Of a stretch of DNA of 64,000 nucleotides, positions 52,103 to 61,494 are shown one piece after another. How positions within the stretch are numbered: the first letter of the stretch is position 1; each line of letters opens with the position of its first letter. A program made the translations under genes and the position numbers. The DNA comes from Parasedimentitalea maritima (GTDB taxonomy: Bacteria > Pseudomonadota > Alphaproteobacteria > Rhodobacterales > Rhodobacteraceae), in contig NZ_VAUA01000001.1 in assembly GCF_005771405.1 (NCBI RefSeq), positions 558,001-622,000 on the forward strand, in the 5' to 3' direction. The notes beneath the pieces were generated by a model, which made no database searches, had not been told where the DNA came from, and saw nothing but the letters and a program-made list of their open reading frames with translations.

Positions 52103-55100
52103 TTAGCCCTTGAGAGACGCAAGTTCCTTGTCTGCGGCGGCTTTTACCGATTTAGCAGCTTCTAGCCGAACGGGACCATAGCCGCGGATTTCCATTGGCG
52201 CTGCGAGAATATCCCGGCAGCGATTGTGGGTGTTGGCGTTATAGTTTTGCGCAACCTGATCCAGAGCGGCTTCGAACCATATCAGCAACTCCCGGTGCAG
52301 CTTGGCTTCTGCGTGATAGCCGAAGATATTGAGCGAGCTGCCGCGCAAACGTTTGCCTTTGGCCAGTATCGACATGACAGGCCGCAGCCAGGCGCCAAAT
52401 ACGCGCTTCAGCGGGCGTCCGCGACCATCTACCTTACGACTTAGAAGCGGTGGGGCTAGGTGGTATTTGACGGTGAAGTCGCCTTCGAATTCACCTTCGA
52501 TCTGATGCTTGAAGTCTGGACTGGTTAGCAGTCGGGCCACCTCAAATTCGTCTTTGTAGGCCATCAGTTTGAACAAGGATTTTGCCGCCAGTGGTGCCAG
52601 TTCTTCTGCAGCCGCTGCGGGCAGGGACTTGCGGAATTTGGACAGAGAGGTGGTATAGCGTTTGGCGTAGTCGATATCCTGATAGCCGGTCAGGAATGTG
52701 GCGCGGCGTTGGATCAAGTCGATCAGCGTTTCCTTAGGCGCGGGCGTTTCGTCGTAGTGGTTGGCGACCAGTTTTGGGTCAACAGCCATGGCCCGACCGA
52801 CGGCCAGGGCCAGACGGTTCTTCTCAATGGCCACACCGTTCAGAACAATGGCCTGGTCCAGTGCGCCCGCGCCGACGGGTACCAACCCCTGTTGCCAGGC
52901 AAAGCCCAGCATCATTACATTCGCCAGCACCGCATCGCCCAACAGGGTCTCTGCAGCTTCGTTGGCGTTGAACCCCGACAGGTTGTCTGTCCCGACAACC
53001 GAGGCAATGGCCTGTTCTCGCAGATCTGTCTTCAAATCGGCATCACGCCGCAGTACCAGGTCACCGGTGGGCATTTCTGCCCGGTTCAACACGATGCGCG
53101 TGCTGCCGTTGTAATGGGTCGAGGCCTTGGGGGCGGAACTCACCACGATATCGCAGCCGATCACAGCGTCTGCGGCTCCCTGATCGATGCGGACCTGATT
53201 GACCGTTTCGGGGGTTGATGAGAGGCGGATATAGCTGAGAACAGTGCCGAATTTCTGAGCAAAACCGGTGAAGTCCAGCACGCTAGAGCCTTTGCCCTCC
53301 AGATGCGCAGCCATGGTGATCAAGGCGCCAACAGTCACCACCCCGGTGCCGCCAACTCCGGTGACCAGCAGGTCAAACGGTTTCGTCAGCGCCGGAAGAT
53401 TTGGAGTGGGCAGGTCGGCAACCAGCTGGGCGGCATCCAAATCAGCGGGCTGTTTCTTGCGACGGATGGCCCCTTCAACGGTGACAAAGCTGGGGCAAAA
53501 CCCGTTCAGGCAGGAAAAATCTTTGTTGCAACTGGACAGGTTGATCTTGCGCTTGCGACCAAATGGCGTCTCTTTGGGTTCGACGCTCAGGCAGTTGGAT
53601 TCAATAGAGCAATCGCCACAGCCTTCGCAGACCAGATCGTTGATCACGGCGAACTTCTTGGGGTCTTCCATGGTGCCCCGTTTGCGACGGCGGCGCTTCT
53701 CAGTGGCGCAGGTCTGTTCATAGATTAACACAGTGACGCCGGGGATCTCGCGCAGCTCCCGTTGTATAGCATCTAATGCGCTTCGGTCATGGAATGTGGT
53801 GCCGGAGGGAAAGTCAGAGATTGAGAACTTGCCAATGTCATCGGACACCAGTGCAATACGCTGCACCCCTTCGGCGCGACAGGTCTGGGCTATCCCCGAA
53901 ACACTGACCGGGCCATCCACCGGCTGACCGCCGGTCATCGCTACGGCATCGTTATAGAGGATTTTATAGGTGATGTTGGTATTTGCTGCGACGGCCTGCC
54001 GGATCGCCAGCGATCCCGAATGATACCATGTGCCCTCGCCAAGGTTTTGAAACACGTGCTTGCCACCGTTGAACAGCGATGCAGCCGACCAGGTGACGCC
54101 TTCGCCGCCCATTTGGGCATAGCCTGCAGTGTCGCGGTCCATCCAGCTGGCCATCACGTGGCAGCCAATCCCAGATTTTGCGGTGCTGCCTTCGGGCAGC
54201 TTGGTCGAACTGTTATGCGGGCAACCAGAGCAGAAATACGGCGTCCGGTTGGCACCTGAAATATTCAGCAGATTGGGCGGCGTTTCGGTCAGCGCTTTCG
54301 CCTTGGCTGGCAGATTTTCACCGGGGAAGAACCGGTCCAGACGCGCGGCGACAATTGGCACCAGCATCAAGGGGCTCAGTTCACCTGTCCAGGGGATCAG
54401 AGGCTCACCCTGACTGTCGTATTTTCCGGTCATCTTTTCAGGTTTGTCACCGGGCCAGTCATAGAAATATTCTTTGAATTGTGACTCGATGATGCCGCGC
54501 TTTTCTTCGACGACCAGTACTTCCTGTTTGCCGTTTACAAAGCGCAAGGCCTCTGGGCGGGCCAGGGGCCAGACCATGCCGACTTTGTAGACGTCGATAC
54601 CCAAGCGGCGGCAGGTCTCTTCGTCCAAACCCAGCAAGCGCAGGGCTTCCATCAGATCCAGATGGCCTTTGCCGGTGGTGACAAACCCAAAACTTGCCTT
54701 GGGCAGATCGTAAATCCGACGGTCAATTGGATTGGCCTCTGCAAAGGCGCGTACGGCCTTTAGTTTCGCACGAATGCGGGTTTCGATTTCAGGGCTGGGC
54801 AAGTCGGAGGGGCGTACATGCAACCCGCCGGGGTACGGGGGCAATTCAGGTAGGGTGAAAGTTCGATCCGGCGCCAGCTCAACCGAGCGGGCACTTTCCA
54901 CGGTTTCCGACACCGCCTTGAACCCAACCCAAGTGCCGGAATAGCGCGACAGGGCAAAGCCATATTCGCCGTAGGTGAGGAATTCGTCGACCGTTGCAGG
55001 ATTTAGCACGGGCATGAACCAGGACATAAAGGCGACGTCGGACTGGTGCGGCATCGAAGAGCTGACGCAGCCATGGTCATCACCTGCTACCACCAGAACA

Positions 55101-55531
55101 CCACCTTTGGAGGATGATCCATAGGCATTGCCGTGCTTCAGCGCATCCCCCGAACGGTCAACACCCGGACCTTTGCCATACCACATCGAGAACACACCCT
55201 CGACGTCACACTCGGGGTCTAGCACCGCCTGCTGCGCTCCCAGCACTGCCGTGGCGCCCAGATCTTCGTTTACGGCGGGCATAAACGTGATGCGATTGTC
55301 TTCCATCCGCTGCTTGGACCGCCAGAACTCCAGATCAACAGCGCCAAGTGGTGAGCCGCGATAGCCCGAAACAAAACCAGCAGTGTCCAACCCTGCTGTT
55401 CTATCGCGCCGTGCCTGATCCAGTATGACCCGCGCCAGGGCTTGGGTGCCGGTTAAAAAAACCCGGCCGGTCTCTTGGGCGTAACGGTCATCCAGTTGGT
55501 ATTGGAGAAATTTGTGGGTCAGCTGGGTCAT
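52103..55531 (-). CDS. indolepyruvate ferredoxin oxidoreductase, fused single-chain form
   Basis: About 1142 residues. It oxidatively decarboxylates aryl or branched 2-oxo acids to acyl-CoA with TPP, Fe-S clusters and a ferredoxin-type acceptor. N-terminal part has FVSGYRGSPLGAVDLEF and the TPP region GIGCHVMASWMDRDTAGYAQMGGEG; a cysteine cluster (CEGCGDCSIESNC and later CNKDFSCLNGFC) lies about 630-690; the gamma-like domain starts at LLVTGVGGTGVVTVG (about 723). This matches the long alphaproteobacterial IorA-IorB fusion. ATG 55531 is preferred over 55540 because AAGGG sits at proper distance. Divergent from an Lrp regulator. Confidence 0.92.
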   Translation of the reverse strand: MTQLTHKFLQYQLDDRYAQETGRVFLTGTQALARVILDQARRDRTAGLDTAGFVSGYRGSPLGAVDLEFWRSKQRMEDNRITFMPAVNEDLGATAVLGAQQAVLDPECDVEGVFSMWYGKGPGVDRSGDALKHGNAYGSSSKGGVLVVAGDDHGCVSSSMPHQSDVAFMSWFMPVLNPATVDEFLTYGEYGFALSRYSGTWVGFKAVSETVESARSVELAPDRTFTLPELPPYPGGLHVRPSDLPSPEIETRIRAKLKAVRAFAEANPIDRRIYDLPKASFGFVTTGKGHLDLMEALRLLGLDEETCRRLGIDVYKVGMVWPLARPEALRFVNGKQEVLVVEEKRGIIESQFKEYFYDWPGDKPEKMTGKYDSQGEPLIPWTGELSPLMLVPIVAARLDRFFPGENLPAKAKALTETPPNLLNISGANRTPYFCSGCPHNSSTKLPEGSTAKSGIGCHVMASWMDRDTAGYAQMGGEGVTWSAASLFNGGKHVFQNLGEGTWYHSGSLAIRQAVAANTNITYKILYNDAVAMTGGQPVDGPVSVSGIAQTCRAEGVQRIALVSDDIGKFSISDFPSGTTFHDRSALDAIQRELREIPGVTVLIYEQTCATEKRRRRKRGTMEDPKKFAVINDLVCEGCGDCSIESNCLSVEPKETPFGRKRKINLSSCNKDFSCLNGFCPSFVTVEGAIRRKKQPADLDAAQLVADLPTPNLPALTKPFDLLVTGVGGTGVVTVGALITMAAHLEGKGSSVLDFTGFAQKFGTVLSYIRLSSTPETVNQVRIDQGAADAVIGCDIVVSSAPKASTHYNGSTRIVLNRAEMPTGDLVLRRDADLKTDLREQAIASVVGTDNLSGFNANEAAETLLGDAVLANVMMLGFAWQQGLVPVGAGALDQAIVLNGVAIEKNRLALAVGRAMAVDPKLVANHYDETPAPKETLIDLIQRRATFLTGYQDIDYAKRYTTSLSKFRKSLPAAAAEELAPLAAKSLFKLMAYKDEFEVARLLTSPDFKHQIEGEFEGDFTVKYHLAPPLLSRKVDGRGRPLKRVFGAWLRPVMSILAKGKRLRGSSLNIFGYHAEAKLHRELLIWFEAALDQVAQNYNANTHNRCRDILAAPMEIRGYGPVRLEAAKSVKAAADKELASLKG

Positions 55532-55676
55532 GGCGGACATCCCTTGCGCGATCTGTTGTGTTATCGAAATGATAAACCAGTATTTATGGATAATGTTTTC
55601 ATTCTATCTGGCGCATGCTGAATTTTTGGGTAAATTGACCGGGCGTGGGGTGAGTTTCGAATTGAGGTTTCAATTT

Positions 55677-56135
55677 ATGAAAATCGACGACCGAGATCGG
55701 CGAATTCTGACGCTTCTGCAACAGGATGCCCGTATGTCGAATGCAGATCTGGCCGAGGCGGTTGGTATGTCAGCCTCCGCGCTATGGCGGCGGGTGCGGG
55801 CCCTGGAAGCGGGCGGAGTGATTGAACGTTATGGGGCCATCGTCAACCCGTCAGCGATGGGATTGGGGTTTCAGGCCATTGTGCATGTGCACCTGACCCG
55901 GCACGACCCGGAAAAGCTTGTTGAGTTCATCCGCGCGGTTGAGGGCAGCGCCTTGGTGCAAGAGTGTTATGCAACAACAGGCCAGGCCGATTATCACCTG
56001 CGAATTTTGGCACCGGACCTGGAGGCCTATAATCTATTTCTGGAGCAGTTTCTGTTTCAGTTGCCCGCTGTGGCCAGCGCCCAAACCAATTTGGTCCTGC
56101 GCACTATCAAACACAATAAACCGGTGTCACCCTGA
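55677..56135 (+). CDS. Lrp/AsnC family transcriptional regulator
   Basis: 152 residues. N-terminal HTH DDRDRRILTLLQQDARMSNADLAEAVGMSASALWRRVRALEAGGVI and C-terminal RAM domain with ECYATTGQADYHLRI. Start 55677 (MKIDDRD) has GAGG 9 nt upstream. It is divergent from the indolepyruvate oxidoreductase with 145 bp between starts and probably activates it in response to an amino acid such as an aromatic or branched-chain one. Confidence 0.93.
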   Translation: MKIDDRDRRILTLLQQDARMSNADLAEAVGMSASALWRRVRALEAGGVIERYGAIVNPSAMGLGFQAIVHVHLTRHDPEKLVEFIRAVEGSALVQECYATTGQADYHLRILAPDLEAYNLFLEQFLFQLPAVASAQTNLVLRTIKHNKPVSP

Positions 56136-56174
56136 TCAGGATCCGCCTTCATCTAGCCAGAAATATCCCGGGGT

Positions 56175-56191
56175 TTGGGGCAGAGCCCCAA
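56175..56191. terminator. terminator / repeat TTGGGGC-AGA-GCCCCAA
   Basis: Perfect 7-bp stem with AGA loop between the convergent Lrp and DUF3307 genes. It shares the GGGGC-AGA-GCCCC core with 6913-6925. A second small dyad AGGGC-A-GCCCT follows. Confidence 0.6.
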
Positions 56192-56208
56192 GAGGGCAGC
56201 CCTAGGTA

Positions 56209-56601
56209 TTAGGTCGCGACGTATTCAACCCAGGCCCAGACCATTGCCAGATAGGTCAAATGATGCAGCGCCTGATCTGTCCCCATAGCGCACCAGAACA
56301 TACCCATCGTGGGGGTCAGCTTCTTGACCTCAGAGAAGCGGGCCTTGCAGTAATCGATGTTGAAATGGACAACCCATTCCAAGGCGCAGAGGGTTAAGAT
56401 GAATGCGGTGGGGGCGCCGAACCAGACCAATACCAGAATTGAGCCAAGGGCATGCACAGCCGCGTGTTGGGCCCGCCCCATGTGCATATATTCACCCCGG
56501 CCAGACAGCATTTTGGGAGTTTGCATGTAGAAATCGGCAAACATATGCTTGATCTGAAACAGACACAGCAGCAGCAGTACAGATCCGACATATTCCGGCA
56601 C
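56209..56601 (-). CDS. DUF3307 family membrane protein
   Basis: 130 residues with about four hydrophobic segments. The start is GTG 56601, with AGGGAAA 7 nt upstream. The N-terminal FQIKHMFADFYMQTPKMLSG (Q-x-K-H-x-x-A-D-F-x-x-Q) is typical of DUF3307, followed by HAAVHALGSILVLVWF; the conserved His and Asp suggest a metal site in the membrane. Function of the family is unknown. Isolated gene, convergent with the Lrp regulator. Confidence 0.8.
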   Translation of the reverse strand: MPEYVGSVLLLLCLFQIKHMFADFYMQTPKMLSGRGEYMHMGRAQHAAVHALGSILVLVWFGAPTAFILTLCALEWVVHFNIDYCKARFSEVKKLTPTMGMFWCAMGTDQALHHLTYLAMVWAWVEYVAT

Positions 56602-56753
56602 GAGACGGTTTCCCTGAACAATGTAAGCTTCAGAAGCTTACGGATTTTTATGGCAATGGCAAACGGGCATTGAATAATGTTCCGCAACGGGATTTCAGTT
56701 ATGGGAAATGCTCAAAACCATTGCCTGTTCTGGTGAAATCGCGCTAGGCATTA

Positions 56754-59700
56754 ATGAAACATTTTTCTCAGCCACAACGGAGCCGTCCCATCGAGCGCTC
56801 GCTTTTCCGTTTCATCTGGAAATACTCCAAACGTGACCAGTTGGTTTTGCTGCTGGTAACTACGACGCTGTTTCCACTGCTATTCCTGACACTCGAACTT
56901 CCCAAGCGGATCATCAACGATGCCATTGGTGCGCAGACATCTACCATTGATGTGCTGGGCCGACCGGTTGAGCAGCTGAATTACCTTTGGTTGCTCTGTG
57001 GCGGGTTTCTATTGGCGGTGACGGTTCATGGTTTGATGAAAATGCGCATCAACACCATGAAAGGTGTGCTGGCGGAGCGCATGCTGCGGCGGTTTCGGTA
57101 TCAGTTGATTGCCCGGGTTCTGCGGTTTCCACAGCCTTATTTCGAGCGGATCAGCCAGGGTGAACTGGTGTCGATGATCACCGCCGAAAGTGAGCCGATG
57201 GGGGGGCTGATGGGGGATGCCATCAGTCAACCTGTGTTACAGGCCGGGCAGATGATTACCATCTTGTCGTTCCTGTTTTTGCAAAACGTCTGGTTCGGGT
57301 TGGCCGCCGTAGCGCTGATCCCGTTGCAGGGCTGGCTGATCCCGATGCTGCAGCGGCGTATCAACCTGTTGAACAAGAAGCGTATCAAACAGGTGCGCGC
57401 GCTGGCTGCTGAAATCGGTGAAAGCGCTGCCGGGGCGTCTACGTTGCGGATCAACGGTGGCTGGCGTTACCGGATGGCGGTGATCACCGCGCGTTTGGGG
57501 CGGTTGTATGATATCCGCCTTGAGATCTACCAGAAGAAATTCTTTATGAAGTTCCTCAACAACTTCATCACGCAACTGACGCCATTTCTATTCTACGCTA
57601 TTGGTGGCTATTTGGTGCTGCAAGGATCAGTTTCCTTGGGCGCGCTGGTGGCGGCACTGGCCGCTTACAAAGATCTTGCCTCGCCATGGAAAGAGCTGCT
57701 GGCCTATTACAATCAGACTCAGGACATGAGCCTGCGTTGGGATGTGATCATGGAGCGGTTTGCCCCATCCGGCATGGTGGACGAGACGCTGATGGTGGGA
57801 GAGCCTGACGACCTGGTGCATCTCAAAGGGGATGTCGTCCTGGACAGCGTCAACGTGCGTGATGCCGATGGCAATCTTGTGCTCGAAGATCTCAGTGCCC
57901 GACTGCCGGCGGGTAAAGTGGTGGGCATCGCAGCCCCATCAGAAGAAGACCGTCGCGCGATGGCAGAACTGTTGACCCGGGAGCTGTTGCCTTCGGTTGG
58001 AACTGTCTCGGTTGCGGGGCATGATTTGAGCAAGCTTCATCAGGCGGTTATTGCTGCGCGCATTGGGCATGCAACTTCGCGGCCGGTGCTGTTTCAGGGC
58101 TCTTTTGGTGACAACGTGATGATGCCGATGCGACCCCGGCCCAGCGGCGCGGCGCGTAACACTGTACAGTTTGAAAAAGCAAAGAAAGCGGGCAACAGCC
58201 CTGATCCGCATGATGCCCCATGGCTGGATCCATCCTTGGCCGGATTCACCACAGAGGGCGAGTTGCGCGATTGGTGGTTGAAACTGGTAGAGGGTATCGG
58301 TTCGGAGACCGCCCTGTTCAGACGTGGCATGGAGCAACGTTTCGATCCCAAAACACATCCGATTTTGAGCGGTCGGTTGGTAAAAGTGCGTGCGCAGGTG
58401 CAACAGGCTGTGCGCGATGCAGGCCTTCGCCAGCACACCTTTTTATTGAAACCTGATCAGTACAATCCGGCCTTGCCTGTGGCAGAGAACCTTCTTTACG
58501 CCACGCCACATGCGCCAATTACCGAAACGGTTCTGGCCGAGCAGACCGATTTTCTGGATCTGATCAAAGAGCTGAACCTGGATGAAGATCTGGTGGCATT
58601 GACTCAGGACGTGGTCGATATGCTGCGCCAGATTTTTGGCTTGGACGGTACTGACCATCCGCTATTCAGAAAATTGGGTCTAGAGCCATCTGCCTACGAA
58701 GCCGCCTTGGCGCTTGTTGAGAAAACCCGTTCCAAAGGTGCGGATGTGTTGGATCACAAAGAGTTGGCGCAATTGCTGATCGTTCCGTTCCGGATTTCAG
58801 CAGAACAGATTGGACCTGCCTTTAGCGAAGAGATGCAGAGTCGCATTTTGACGTTCCGCCAAAGTCATTCTACCCGGCTGATGGCAACGTTGGGCGATCT
58901 TTTCGTACCCTTGAGCATTGATCAGTTCGCACCTGGGCTGACGGTTATGGAAAACGCTCTGTTTGGCAAAATCTCTGACCTGGCCGGGGCCAAAGGGGAT
59001 GAGCTACGCAAACTGGTGGCAGAGCTGTTGGTGGATCAGGGTGTTCGTGATTTGGTGGTTGAACTGATCTTTGATTTACCGATTGCGCTGGGTGGGCAGG
59101 GGTTGGCTGCCAGCTTTGCTGAACCGCTGGCCTTCTCGCGTGCCACAGTCAAACGGCCGGATATACTGATCCTAGATTCAGCAATGTCGAGTTATGATCT
59201 GGATACCCGCATATCGGTCCACAAGAACCTGCGTCGGTTGTTGCCGGATACCACTCTGATCTATCTTAGCGACAGTTTCGAAAGCCCCGAGGTCTTTGAC
59301 GTCTACTACGAGTTGCGTCAGGGGCGGTTGGTCACTGATGAGGTCGAGGATGCTGTGGTTGAAGATGGAGCCGCCAGCGCCGATCTGGCGCGCAAGCTCC
59401 GGGCATTGGAACAGACCGAGCTGTTTTCAGGCTTGAATCGCCGTCAGCTGCGGTTGCTGGCCTTTAGTGCACGCTGGTATCATGCTGACGTTGGAGAGGT
59501 TGTTTTCCTGAAGGACGACGAGGCCAGTGACGGTGCCTATATGATCCTGGAAGGTGAGGCTGGGCTGTACCTGCCTGCTGAAGGGCAGGCGGACCGGTTG
59601 ATTGCGACGGTTGGTCCCGGACGTTTGGTTGGTGAATTGGGCCTGATCCGTAAAGAACCCCGGTCGTTGAGCATGATCGCCCAAAGCGATTTGACCTGTC

Positions 59701-59798
59701 TTCGTATCGGAGAAGAGGAATTCTTTGCCGTGGTCGAGAACGACGCGGCCACTGCGTTCAAATTGCTGCAGGTTGTGGCTGGGTATGTATCAAACTGA
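56754..59798 (+). CDS. ABC-exporter-like protein with degenerate ATPase, large insertion and C-terminal cyclic-nucleotide-binding-like domain
   Basis: 1014 residues. Residues about 25-330 are an ABC exporter membrane domain (FPQPYFERISQGELVSMI is its coupling region). The following domain aligns with a nucleotide-binding domain but its motifs are lost: Walker A is GIAAPSEEDRR (391-401), the LSGGQ site reads AASFAE, Walker B keeps Asp in ILILDSAM but has Ser for the catalytic Glu, and the H-loop has no His (IYLSDSF). About 260 residues (460-720) are inserted after the Q-loop. Residues 885-1010 form a cNMP-binding fold with the phosphate cassette VGELGLIRKEPRSLS. Probably a non-hydrolysing sensor or scaffold; role unknown. 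Confidence 0.85.
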   Translation: MKHFSQPQRSRPIERSLFRFIWKYSKRDQLVLLLVTTTLFPLLFLTLELPKRIINDAIGAQTSTIDVLGRPVEQLNYLWLLCGGFLLAVTVHGLMKMRINTMKGVLAERMLRRFRYQLIARVLRFPQPYFERISQGELVSMITAESEPMGGLMGDAISQPVLQAGQMITILSFLFLQNVWFGLAAVALIPLQGWLIPMLQRRINLLNKKRIKQVRALAAEIGESAAGASTLRINGGWRYRMAVITARLGRLYDIRLEIYQKKFFMKFLNNFITQLTPFLFYAIGGYLVLQGSVSLGALVAALAAYKDLASPWKELLAYYNQTQDMSLRWDVIMERFAPSGMVDETLMVGEPDDLVHLKGDVVLDSVNVRDADGNLVLEDLSARLPAGKVVGIAAPSEEDRRAMAELLTRELLPSVGTVSVAGHDLSKLHQAVIAARIGHATSRPVLFQGSFGDNVMMPMRPRPSGAARNTVQFEKAKKAGNSPDPHDAPWLDPSLAGFTTEGELRDWWLKLVEGIGSETALFRRGMEQRFDPKTHPILSGRLVKVRAQVQQAVRDAGLRQHTFLLKPDQYNPALPVAENLLYATPHAPITETVLAEQTDFLDLIKELNLDEDLVALTQDVVDMLRQIFGLDGTDHPLFRKLGLEPSAYEAALALVEKTRSKGADVLDHKELAQLLIVPFRISAEQIGPAFSEEMQSRILTFRQSHSTRLMATLGDLFVPLSIDQFAPGLTVMENALFGKISDLAGAKGDELRKLVAELLVDQGVRDLVVELIFDLPIALGGQGLAASFAEPLAFSRATVKRPDILILDSAMSSYDLDTRISVHKNLRRLLPDTTLIYLSDSFESPEVFDVYYELRQGRLVTDEVEDAVVEDGAASADLARKLRALEQTELFSGLNRRQLRLLAFSARWYHADVGEVVFLKDDEASDGAYMILEGEAGLYLPAEGQADRLIATVGPGRLVGELGLIRKEPRSLSMIAQSDLTCLRIGEEEFFAVVENDAATAFKLLQVVAGYVSN

Positions 59799-59830
59799 TT
59801 GTGGTTTGTGATCGTGGCCCAGCTAGATCT

Positions 59831-60163
59831 CTACTCAGAGCTGCAGAACAGGCCATATAATAGATTGATCATCTGTTCGGTATTGCCGTCATTTAGTGAG
59901 TAAAAGATGGTCTTGCCATCGCGCCGGGTAGCAACCAGCCCATCGTCGCGCAATCGGGCCAACATCTGGCTGACAGCGGCCTGACGAATATCCAGCAGGG
60001 CCTCTAACTCTCCAACAGATTTTTCACCTGCGCTCAGGTGGCACAGGATCATCAATCGCCCTTCGTGTGCCAGAGTCTTGAGAAAGGCGGCAGCTTGAGC
60101 CGCGCTCTGGGACATGTCTGTTGGCGGATCTGCCGCAATCTGTTCGGGGGGCTGGGAGGTCAC
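59831..60163 (-). CDS. ArsR-type repressor of the SqrR/BigR persulfide-sensing group
   Basis: 110 residues from GTG 60163 (AGGA 10 nt upstream). HTH: KSVGELEALLDIRQAAVSQMLARLRDDGLV. The two cysteines fall at C41 (GRLMILCHL) and C107 (YGLFCSSE), the same positions as the redox cysteines of Rhodobacter capsulatus SqrR, which form a tetrasulfide bridge on exposure to sulfide and release DNA. This match supports the start codon chosen. SqrR/BigR usually control sulfide:quinone reductase or persulfide dioxygenase genes; none is in this window, so its targets are elsewhere or to be found upstream of its promoter. Confidence 0.88.
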   Translation of the reverse strand: MTSQPPEQIAADPPTDMSQSAAQAAAFLKTLAHEGRLMILCHLSAGEKSVGELEALLDIRQAAVSQMLARLRDDGLVATRRDGKTIFYSLNDGNTEQMINLLYGLFCSSE

Positions 60164-60241
60164 GTCACGTTGGTCCTGCTGAGGTTGCTCGCTATATAGT
60201 GCCTCAACCGGAATAGGGAAGTCACCCCCCTTGTCATTCCC

Positions 60242-61474
60242 CTATTCGTCCAATGGTGGAGCGCCTCCAGCGAAACTGTTTGGTCCAACATAACTGCAGG
60301 GGGCTTCTTGCATATTGAGATGAAGATCAGCGCCAGTGAAGGGGTGGGCGCGGGCCAATGCCTCGTCCACCTCAATACCCAGTCCCGCCGCCGTGGGCGG
60401 GGAAATGAAACCTTCTTCGACTTGGATCGTGCCTTTGATCAGCTCGCTATGAAAGGGTGTTTCGATGCTTTCCGCCATCAGGATGTTGGGGATCGAGGCC
60501 GCCAGCTGGATGTTGGCCGCCCATTCAATGGGTCCCGCATAAAGATGAGGGGCGATCTGGGCGTTGTAGACTTCGGCAAGGGTAGCGATTTTCTTGGTTT
60601 CCCAGATACCACCAGAACGGCCCAAGGCCGGTTGCAGGATGCTGGCGGCACCTGACCGGAGAACCGGTGCAAACTCGGCTTTTGTTGTCAGCCTTTCGCC
60701 GGTTGCAATCGGGATCTTTGTTGCACTCGCAACTTTCGTCATTTCGTTGACATTGTCCGGTGGGACAGGCTCTTCGAACCACAAGGGTGCGTAGGGTTCG
60801 ATGGCCTGTGCCAGCCGGATGGCACCAGCGGTGGTGAACTGGCCATGGGTGCCAAACAACAGATCGGCGCTGTCCCCGACCGCCTCGCGGATGGCTTTGC
60901 AAAAGGCGGTGGACGTCGAGATATCTCTCATCGCAGGCATATGGCCGCCGCGCATTGTATAAGGTCCGGCTGGATCAAATTTTACCGCTGTGTATCCCTG
61001 CTCAACTAGTCTGGTTGCGCTCTCTGCGGCCATCTCGGGTGAGGCCCAGAACTCTGACATGCTGTGGTGGGGGAGCGGGTAGAGATAGGTATAGGCGCGG
61101 ATGCGATCATTCATCCGGCCGCCAATCAGGGCATGCACGGGACGATCCCGGTCCTTGCCCAATATATCCCAGCAAGCGATTTCCAACCCGGAAAAGGCCC
61201 CCATCACCGTCAGGTCTGGACGCTGTGTAAATCCCGATGAATAGGTCCGGCGAAACATCAACTCGATGTTTTCAGGGTTCTCGTCTGCCATGTGGCGGTC
61301 AAAAACGTCCCGGATGACATGGGTCATGGCCTCTGGCCCAACCGAGGCAGCGTAACACTCGCCCCAGCCGGTGATGCCGGTATCAGTGGTGAGTTTGACC
61401 AATATCCAATACCGCCCCCCCCAACCCGGAGCTGGTGGCGCGGTGACGATGACATCGAGATCTTGCAGTTTCAT
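60242..61474 (-). CDS. enolase-superfamily sugar-acid dehydratase/cycloisomerase (mandelate racemase-like)
   Basis: 410 residues, MR/MLE fold. N-terminal capping domain has GWGECYAASVGPEAM; the barrel has the Lys of VKFDPAGP (about 163), Glu ligands in LWFEEPVPPDN and TGERLTTK, and the catalytic His in APHLYAGP (about 306). Where D-galactonate dehydratases have D-F-H-G-R, this protein reads G-T-H-G-Q (about 205), so the first metal ligand seems changed. Likely acts on an acid sugar or its lactone. Start 61474 is supported by the conserved MKLQDLDVIVTAPP; the extension to 61549 runs through the palindromic repeat. With the next alcohol dehydrogenase it may form a sugar-catabolic unit. Confidence 0.85.
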   Translation of the reverse strand: MKLQDLDVIVTAPPAPGWGGRYWILVKLTTDTGITGWGECYAASVGPEAMTHVIRDVFDRHMADENPENIELMFRRTYSSGFTQRPDLTVMGAFSGLEIACWDILGKDRDRPVHALIGGRMNDRIRAYTYLYPLPHHSMSEFWASPEMAAESATRLVEQGYTAVKFDPAGPYTMRGGHMPAMRDISTSTAFCKAIREAVGDSADLLFGTHGQFTTAGAIRLAQAIEPYAPLWFEEPVPPDNVNEMTKVASATKIPIATGERLTTKAEFAPVLRSGAASILQPALGRSGGIWETKKIATLAEVYNAQIAPHLYAGPIEWAANIQLAASIPNILMAESIETPFHSELIKGTIQVEEGFISPPTAAGLGIEVDEALARAHPFTGADLHLNMQEAPCSYVGPNSFAGGAPPLDE

Positions 61475-61494
61475 GGGCTGAACTCTCGTTTTGC

